Shown here one piece after another: positions 6,088 to 11,829 of a stretch of DNA of 11,829 nucleotides. The stretch comes from JANNHP01 sp031404455 (lineage in GTDB: Bacteria > Planctomycetota > JAJSAM01 > JAJVHW01). Made by a program: the position numbers and the translations under genes. The notes beneath the pieces are model-generated. The model saw only the letters and a list, made by a program, of their open reading frames with translations. It had not been told where the DNA came from and made no database searches. Each line of letters starts with the position of its first letter. Position 1 is the first letter of the stretch. The stretch covers positions 1-11,829 of the forward strand of contig JANNHP010000302.1 in the NCBI GenBank assembly GCA_031404455.1. Reading direction: 5' to 3'.

Positions 6088-8964
6088 CTACTTCTTCCTC
6101 TTCAGCTCCGGCACGATCGTGAACTTGCCCCAGTTGCGGTCGGCCATGCCGCGGAGAAGGGGGACGTCGGTGTTGACGAGGCCGAACGTGATCGTGTGTG
6201 TCTTCACGCGCGAGTAGCGGTTGAGGCCCGTGTACCACTCGAGGAGCGTGTCGGCGTCGATGATGTCGCCTTCGTTCGGCATGCCGTCGGTCAGGAAGGT
6301 GACGACGTCGGGCGTCGCGCGGAAGTTGGCGTCGGTGTCGGGCTCGTCGCCGATGTCGAGCGCCGCCTTCAGCGCGCCGTAGTAGTTCGTGCGGCCCGCG
6401 CCCGCGAGCGAACGCAGGAAACCGATCGCGTCGTCGACGTTGCCCTTGCTGGCCGGCACGGGGTTCTGCTTGTACGGCCGGATCTGCATCCCGAACGTGA
6501 TGATGTTGAAGTGCGAGCGCGGGTCGAGGCCCCCGAGCGCCTGCGCGATCTCCTCCTTGCAGATCGTCAGCTTGTCGCGGCCGACGTACGCGCGCGCCAG
6601 CGCCTGCGGCCCCGTCGGGTCGGGATTGAAGAGGGTGAGCATGGTCTCGGTCGTGTCGAGCACGAACGCGACGCGGTTGCTGTAGATCTCGACCCCGAAG
6701 TAGGGAGCCGGAGCGGAGTCGCGGGTCGCGCGGGGGTCGTTCGGGTCGGGGCCCTTCGGCTTCTTCGTCTCGTCGGGCAGCGCCGGGCGTCCGGGAAGTC
6801 CTCCTCCGGGACTGCTCGCCTTCGCCGAGTCCCACCACTTGCGCCAGTTTTCCGGGTTCCTGCCGAGGTCGTCGCGCGTGATCCTCTTCAGCGCGGCGTA
6901 GATGTCGTCGCGGACCCTTCCGCTCTCCTGCTCCATGCGCACGATCAGCGGGTCGACGGACTCCATCGATCCGATCTCGCCGAGCGCCTGCGCCGCGGCG
7001 ATGCGGATCTGCCACTGCGCGTGGCCGAGCTGCTTCGAGATGACGGGCACCGCGGTCGCGGCGTCGGTGCCGAACATCGCGAGGGCGTCCATGGCGCCGA
7101 CGCGCGCCTTCTCGGCCGGGTCCGAGTCCACCATCTTGCGCATGCCGGACATCGCGCCCGTGTCCTTCATGACGCCGAGCGCCACGGCGGCCTCCGCTCG
7201 CGCGTACCAGTTCCTGTCGCCGAGCTGGACCTTGAGACGCGAAATCGCGTCCGTGAGCCTCAGGCGTCCGCAGAGCCGCGCGGTGTACGCGCGGACGATC
7301 CCGTCGGCGTGGCCGAGACCCGAGTTCGCGAGCGCCTCGAGGCACGCCTTGTCCTTGGTCTTCAGCAGCGTGACGAACGAGGTCTCGCGGATGAGGTCGT
7401 TGTTGCGCGCGAGCGTGTCCACGACGACGGGGATCGTCTTCACGTCCTTGATCTCGGAGAGCTCCCGGATCTTCGCGGCGAGCACCTTCGGCTCGGTCTC
7501 GGCGCGGATCGCGCGGCGGTCACGGGACCCCGGCGTGTCGTTCGCGTCGGTGCCGGCGTCGGCGGCGGTGGTCGCCATCGACTTCCTCCGCGCGAGGATG
7601 CGATCCCGCCAGCGCTCGTCGAACTGTTCGGGCGTCAGGCCGAGGTTTCCGACGAACGCCTCGCGCACGTCCTTCTCCTGGCGCAGGTCGCGGAGCACTT
7701 TCACGAACGGCTCGCGCCACTCCTTCAGGCACAGGTCCACGTAGCTCCAGGAGCGCTTGAAGTCCTCCTCCGTGAGCTGCGCGACCTCGTTCTTGGCGAG
7801 CATCAGCTCGACGATCGAGAGCTTGCCCGTCTGCACGTACTTCACGACGTCCTTGTCCCAGTCCTTCTCGCCGTAGTCGGGCGGCCCGCCGGCGCTCGTC
7901 GATGCCGCCTCGCCGACGCAGATGATGGCGTCGTCCTCGAACTGCGGGATCGACTTCGTCAGCCACTGCGCCACGCCCTCGTACATCCAGACCGGCATGG
8001 AGCGCGGACGGGTCTGCCAGCTTCCCCAGAGCGACATGAGGTTGTGTCCGAGCCGGTGCCGCATCCAGGCGACGAGCTCGTGGTCGTCGCCGATCAGCTC
8101 CTTCGACCCCCCGAGTCCCGTGAGGCACATCCCGTCGCAGACGAGGGCGCCCGCGCCGACGAGGCCCTTGTTGGCCGCGCCCTTGAAGTACGCCGCGGAC
8201 AGGCGCTCGTAGTCCCGCTGCTTGTCCGTGAAGATCACCGCGATCGGGATCTTCGGGATCGGGTCCGTGATCTTCTCGCTCTGCGACTCCGTCATCAGCG
8301 GCCCGAGGTTCCTCGTGAACTCGCGGCGCGCGTACTCGGCGCGTTCGATCATGAGGTGGGCCCACTCGTGGCGCGTGGCCACTCGCGAGCTGCCCGACGG
8401 CATCCTCACCTTGATCGCCTCGACGTCGGTCACGACGTAGAAGTGGCGGTTGTACGCGACGAGCATCTCCTCGGGCTTCTTGACGAGGCGCGCCTCCTTC
8501 GAGAGGCGGATGAGGACCGTCTCCCTCGCGGGACGGCCGAGGAAGTCCTTCGCCGGCGCGGTCCCGGGGTTCTTCTCGTTCGTCCCGTCCGGCCAGGGTC
8601 GCTCGCTCTGCACGCAAGCGCTGCAGTTGATGCCCCACGCAACGGCATGGCGCTTCAGATAGCAGTCCAATCCGCCCCGCTCGAAGAGGTCGGGGTTCCA
8701 GCCGGGCGGCATCGTGTGGCCGTCGTGCTTCTGGCCGGTGATGCCGGTCCTGCACTTGTCGCACCAGCACGGGTCGTCGCTCGCGCCCGAGGGGTTGCGC
8801 AGGAAGTGCTGGCACTCGCCTTTTCCGAGGCCGTCCTTCGCGAACGAGCAGTCGTGGAAGGCCTCGTCCGCGGCTGAGGCGGACGCGTCGGGCAACGGGG
8901 CCGCGAAGAGGAGCGCCGCGAACGTGGCGATCCCGAGAGCGCACCGCGCGAGCGAGGACTCCAT
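6088..8964 (-). CDS. Secreted multidomain protein: Cys-rich module, gluzincin-like region, HEAT repeats, VWA domain
   Basis: A 958-aa protein from the ATG at 8964. That start opens a Sec signal peptide (MESSLARCALGIATFAALLF..., cut near ASASA/ADEAF) and has GGAGG 11 nt upstream; a GTG at 8988 would add eight residues. Residues 39-117 hold eight Cys, including CWCDKC (66-71) and CSAC (114-117). Residues 170-340 resemble Peptidase_MA/DUF1570-type gluzincins: YNRHFYVVTD (171-180), HEWAH (199-203), and HRLGH (303-307) followed by MPVWMYEGVAQWL (323-335). The usual catalytic Glu of the second HxxxH is Arg. HEAT repeats span about 492-697, ending in TRDDLGRNPENWRKWW. The VWA domain (755-950) has MIDAS-like DTTET (770-774), T859 and D893, so its first motif is off consensus. 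The protein ends ELKRKK. It is probably periplasmic or extracellular; function unknown. The gene is a tandem paralog of the next gene upstream. Confidence 0.88.
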   Translation of the reverse strand: MESSLARCALGIATFAALLFAAPLPDASASAADEAFHDCSFAKDGLGKGECQHFLRNPSGASDDPCWCDKCRTGITGQKHDGHTMPPGWNPDLFERGGLDCYLKRHAVAWGINCSACVQSERPWPDGTNEKNPGTAPAKDFLGRPARETVLIRLSKEARLVKKPEEMLVAYNRHFYVVTDVEAIKVRMPSGSSRVATRHEWAHLMIERAEYARREFTRNLGPLMTESQSEKITDPIPKIPIAVIFTDKQRDYERLSAAYFKGAANKGLVGAGALVCDGMCLTGLGGSKELIGDDHELVAWMRHRLGHNLMSLWGSWQTRPRSMPVWMYEGVAQWLTKSIPQFEDDAIICVGEAASTSAGGPPDYGEKDWDKDVVKYVQTGKLSIVELMLAKNEVAQLTEEDFKRSWSYVDLCLKEWREPFVKVLRDLRQEKDVREAFVGNLGLTPEQFDERWRDRILARRKSMATTAADAGTDANDTPGSRDRRAIRAETEPKVLAAKIRELSEIKDVKTIPVVVDTLARNNDLIRETSFVTLLKTKDKACLEALANSGLGHADGIVRAYTARLCGRLRLTDAISRLKVQLGDRNWYARAEAAVALGVMKDTGAMSGMRKMVDSDPAEKARVGAMDALAMFGTDAATAVPVISKQLGHAQWQIRIAAAQALGEIGSMESVDPLIVRMEQESGRVRDDIYAALKRITRDDLGRNPENWRKWWDSAKASSPGGGLPGRPALPDETKKPKGPDPNDPRATRDSAPAPYFGVEIYSNRVAFVLDTTETMLTLFNPDPTGPQALARAYVGRDKLTICKEEIAQALGGLDPRSHFNIITFGMQIRPYKQNPVPASKGNVDDAIGFLRSLAGAGRTNYYGALKAALDIGDEPDTDANFRATPDVVTFLTDGMPNEGDIIDADTLLEWYTGLNRYSRVKTHTITFGLVNTDVPLLRGMADRNWGKFTIVPELKRKK

Positions 8965-9094
8965 GCTCAAGGCGACCTCCGCGATCACTTTGCGACGGAC
9001 GAGGACCGATACGACCCGGACGAAGAGAGCGTAGCCCGCTCCGGCGAATGCGTCGCGACTGAAGGTCGCGTCGCCCGGAACGCCGGGAGAGCCG
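8965..9094 (-). other. 130-bp gap between the tandem VWA-HEAT genes
   Basis: This is the upstream region of the 6088-8964 gene. It contains a GGAGG ribosome site (minus strand, 8976-8980) and a small inverted repeat CCCGG-aacg-CCGGG (9074-9087) just after the stop of the upstream paralog, with no T-run. No convincing promoter was found, so co-transcription of the two genes cannot be decided. Confidence 0.5.
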
Positions 9095-11829
9095 CTACTT
9101 GCCGGGCGGCGCCTCCAGCACGAGCGTGAACTTCCCGCCGTTGCGTTCGGCGAGCCCCTGCAGCAGCACGCGGTCGATGTTGATGGTGCCGAACGTGATC
9201 GTGTGGGTCTTGACCCGCGCGTAGCGGTTGAGCCCCGAGTACCACTCGAGCAGGGTGTCGGCGTCGATGACGTCGCCCTTCGTCGGGACGCCGTCGGTCA
9301 GGAACGTGATCGTGTCGGGCGTGGCCTTGAGATTCGGGTTCGTGTCGGGCTCGTCGCCGAGGTCGAGCGCGACTTTGAGCGCGTCGTAGTAGTTCGTCTC
9401 GCCCTCGCCCGGGAGCGACGCGAGGAAGCCGACAGCCGATTCGATGTTCCCCCCGCTCGCCGGGACCGGGTTCGACTTGAACGCGCGGATCTGCGTGCCG
9501 AACGCGACCACGTTGAAGTGCGCGCGCGGGTCGAGCCCCCGCAGCGCCTGCGCGATCTCCTCCTTGCAGATGGTCAGCTTGTCGCGGCCCGTGTATTCGC
9601 GGGAGAGCGCCTTCGCCGCGGAGGCGTCGGGCGTGAAGAGCGTGAGCATCGACTGGGAGGTGTCGAAGACGAAGCCGACGCGGTTCGAGTAGATCTCCAC
9701 GCCGAAGTAGGGCGGTGCCTTCGCCGAGGTCGAACGCGGGTCGTTCGGGTCGGCGGCCTTCGGCTTCTTCTTCTCGTCGGGCGGCGGCGGTCGCTTCGGC
9801 ACGCCGTTCGGCGCGTTGACCTTCTCGCGCTCCCACCACGTGCGCCAGTTTTCGGGGTTGCGGCCGAGGTCGTCGCGCGTGATCTTCTTCAGCGCCTCGT
9901 AGAGCTCGTCGCGCAGGCGGCCCGATTCCTTCTCCATGCGCGTGATCAGGACCTCGACGGACTCCATCGAGCCGATCTCGCCGAGCGCCTGCGTCGCCGC
10001 GATCCGGATCTGCCACTGCGACGAATCGAGCTTCTTCGCGATGACCGGGACGGCGTTCTGTCCGTCCTCCTTGAACATCGCGAGTGCGTCGATCGCGCCG
10101 ATCTGGGCGCGTTCGGACGGGTCGGAGGCCGCCATCTTGCGCATGCCCGCCATGGCCTTCGCGTCGCCCATCGAGGCGCACGCGATCGCGGCCTCGGCGC
10201 GGGCGTACCAGTTCTTGTCGTCGAGCTGCGCCTCGAGCTTCGTGAGCGAGTTCGTGAGACCGAGGCGTCCGCAGATGCGCGCGACGTACGCGCGGACCAC
10301 GCCGTCGGGGTGGGCGAGGCCGTACTCGACGAGGGCGTCCTGGCAGTCGATGTCGGTCGTCTTCAGCAGCGTGACGAGCGCCGTCTCGCGGATGAGATCG
10401 TTGTTGCGCGCCATGATGTCGATGACGCAGCGCACGGTCTTCTTGTCTGTGAGGACGCCGAGCTGGCGGATCTTCGCGGCGAGCGTCTTCAGGTCCTGCT
10501 CGGTGATGAGCGCGCGGCGGTCGCGGGCGCCGGGCGTGTCGCCGGACTCGGGCTCCGCTTCGAGCGCGGTCGGCGCGATCGACTTGCGCGGCCCCTTCAC
10601 GCGCTCGCGCCATCGCTCGTCGAAGACCTCGGGCGTGCAGCCGAGGTTCGACATGAAGGCTTCGCGCACGTCCTTCTGCTGGCGCAGCGCGGCCATCGTC
10701 TTCACGAAGGGCTCGCGCCACTCCTTCAGGCAGAGGTCGATGTAGCTCCACGCGCGTTTGTGGTCGTCGGGGGTGAGCTCGCGGATGACGAGCTTGGCGA
10801 GCAGCTTCTCGATCGGGTCGAGCTTCTGCGCCTGCGCCATCTTCAAGATGTCCGTGTCCCAGTCCTTCCCGCTGAAGGCCACGATCCCGCCGCCGCCGAC
10901 GCCACGCTGTCCGCCGCCGCCACCGCCCGCGCCTTCGCCCTGGCAGACGGTGCACTCGTCCTTGAACCGGTCGAGCGTCTTCGTGAGCCAGTGCGCGAGG
11001 CCCTCGTCCATCCACTGCGGCATCGACTTGTCGCGGATCTCGTGCGTCGACCAGCACGCGAGGAGCAGGTGCGAGAGCTGGTGGCGCATCTGGACCTGCA
11101 GGTCCTTGTCGTCGCCGTACTTCTGGCGGGAGAACCCGGAGCCGCTGCCGCAGAACCCGTCGCAGACGCGGTCGCCGTTGCCGCGCAGCGCGTTCGAGTT
11201 CGCCGAGCCGAAGTACTCGGCCGCCATGCGCTCCTGGTCGCGCTGCTTCTCCATGTAGAAGGTCGCGATCGGGCGGCTGATCACCGGCTCGCCCATGTTC
11301 CGCGTCCATTCGCGGCGGGCGAACTCCTGGCGCTCGATCATCAGGTGCGCCCACTCGTGCGTGGTGATCATGCGCGCGCTGCCGCCCGGCGTGCGGACCT
11401 TCAGGCCGTCGATGTCGGTGACGAGGTAGAAGTGCCGGTTGTAGGCGACGATGATCTTCCCGGGCTTCTTGAAGAGCTTCGACTCCTTCTCGAGGCGCCC
11501 GAGCACGGCTTCCTTCGCGGGTCGTCCGGACCAGTCCGTCTCGGGGAGGCTCCCCTGCTTCCCGCCGCCGCCGTCGGGCCACGGCCTGTCGCCGTCAACG
11601 CAATCGCTGCAGTTGATGCCCCACGCGACCGAGTGCCGCTTCAGGTAGGCGTCGAGGCCCCCCGACTCGAAGAGCACCGGGTTCCACCCCGACGGCATCG
11701 TGCGCCCGTCGTGGCGCTCGCCCGTGCCGCCGTTCCTGCACTTGTCGCACCAGCAGGGGTCGTCGGTGACGCCGGCGGGGTTGCGCAGGAAGTGCTGACA
11801 CGCGCCTGCACCGCCCAGCTCCTCGCAGG
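9095..11829 (-). CDS. Second VWA-HEAT-gluzincin-like paralog, N-terminus cut by the window edge
   Basis: The frame is open from the right edge (first complete codon TGC at 11827) to TAG at 9095, giving 910 visible residues; signal peptide and start lie outside. The first in-frame ATG (11698) is not the true start, because the 43 residues before it align with the paralog (CQHFLRNPAG, DPCWCDKCRNG). Numbering from the edge: Cys module 1-76; HEWAH 157-161; HQLSH 249-253, then MPQWMDEGLAHWLT with E275; a Gly-rich insert at about 295-314 after CTVC; HEAT repeats about 445-655 ending DLGRNPENWRTWW; a VWA domain from about 706 with a consensus MIDAS (DTSQS 722-726, T811, D845). The second HxxxH has Gln for the catalytic Glu. 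Long stretches are identical to the neighbour, showing tandem duplication. Presumably secreted, by analogy. Function is unknown. Confidence 0.88.
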   Translation of the reverse strand, partial: CEELGGAGACQHFLRNPAGVTDDPCWCDKCRNGGTGERHDGRTMPSGWNPVLFESGGLDAYLKRHSVAWGINCSDCVDGDRPWPDGGGGKQGSLPETDWSGRPAKEAVLGRLEKESKLFKKPGKIIVAYNRHFYLVTDIDGLKVRTPGGSARMITTHEWAHLMIERQEFARREWTRNMGEPVISRPIATFYMEKQRDQERMAAEYFGSANSNALRGNGDRVCDGFCGSGSGFSRQKYGDDKDLQVQMRHQLSHLLLACWSTHEIRDKSMPQWMDEGLAHWLTKTLDRFKDECTVCQGEGAGGGGGGQRGVGGGGIVAFSGKDWDTDILKMAQAQKLDPIEKLLAKLVIRELTPDDHKRAWSYIDLCLKEWREPFVKTMAALRQQKDVREAFMSNLGCTPEVFDERWRERVKGPRKSIAPTALEAEPESGDTPGARDRRALITEQDLKTLAAKIRQLGVLTDKKTVRCVIDIMARNNDLIRETALVTLLKTTDIDCQDALVEYGLAHPDGVVRAYVARICGRLGLTNSLTKLEAQLDDKNWYARAEAAIACASMGDAKAMAGMRKMAASDPSERAQIGAIDALAMFKEDGQNAVPVIAKKLDSSQWQIRIAATQALGEIGSMESVEVLITRMEKESGRLRDELYEALKKITRDDLGRNPENWRTWWEREKVNAPNGVPKRPPPPDEKKKPKAADPNDPRSTSAKAPPYFGVEIYSNRVGFVFDTSQSMLTLFTPDASAAKALSREYTGRDKLTICKEEIAQALRGLDPRAHFNVVAFGTQIRAFKSNPVPASGGNIESAVGFLASLPGEGETNYYDALKVALDLGDEPDTNPNLKATPDTITFLTDGVPTKGDVIDADTLLEWYSGLNRYARVKTHTITFGTINIDRVLLQGLAERNGGKFTLVLEAPPGK

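Noticed and set aside
6196..8877. 893-aa plus-strand ORF opposite the VWA gene
   Set aside because: It is a mirror of the real minus-strand frame (Val/Arg/Glu/Leu-rich) without recognisable domains.
9074..9087. CCCGG-aacg-CCGGG inverted repeat as a terminator for the upstream VWA gene
   Set aside because: Only 5 bp and no T-run; expected by chance at this GC content.
8985..11582. 865-aa minus-strand ORF overlapping the second VWA-HEAT gene
   Set aside because: Out of frame by one; Arg-rich with no motifs, while the overlapping frame carries HEWAH, HEAT repeats and VWA.
1..11829. CRISPR array, rRNA or riboswitch
   Set aside because: No regularly spaced repeats, rRNA-like stretches or recognisable riboswitch cores were seen.

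Overview
The window is very G+C-rich (about 70% by eye) and bacterial. The repertoire suggests a Planctomycetota-like or similar high-GC lineage: large secreted HEAT-repeat proteins, VWA domains fused to HEAT repeats, HEAT blocks ending in a 'DLGRNPENW..WW' tail, and GTG starts. This assignment is an inference; no rRNA or other strong phylogenetic marker is present.

Layout. (a) 1-3721, minus strand: a three-gene run in transcription order asparaginase II family protein -> ADP-dependent NAD(P)H-hydrate dehydratase (nnrD) -> secreted HEAT-repeat protein. The last gene overlaps nnrD by 4 bp (GTGA) and runs off the left edge. (b) 3795-4347, plus strand: a bifunctional-nuclease-domain (BFN/DUF151) protein, then tRNA-Ser(TGA). 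The last 21 nt of the tRNA are repeated in inverted orientation directly downstream, giving a 24-bp perfect hairpin. (c) 4378-6087, plus strand: an accessory-looking stretch with one unrecognised 175-aa gene and a DUF433/DUF5615 toxin-antitoxin pair (4-bp GTGA overlap). A 21-bp exact direct repeat lies on either side of this stretch. (d) 6088-11829, minus strand: two tandem paralogous large proteins, the upstream one cut by the right edge. Each combines a Cys-rich N-terminal module, a gluzincin-like metalloprotease-type region, HEAT repeats and a C-terminal VWA domain. The complete copy carries a signal peptide.

How the parts fit. The asparaginase/nnrD/HEAT run looks like one transcription unit: a metabolic enzyme, a metabolite-repair enzyme and an exported scaffold-like protein of unknown role. 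The BFN gene and tRNA are housekeeping. The TA pair and orphan gene sit beside a tRNA between direct repeats, a common setting for acquired DNA, but no integrase or transposase is visible. The most unusual material is the tandem VWA-HEAT-metalloprotease-like pair. The expected catalytic HExxH has lost its Glu in both copies (HRLGH, HQLSH), while a second HEWAH motif upstream is kept. The two copies also differ at the VWA metal site (DTTET versus DTSQS).
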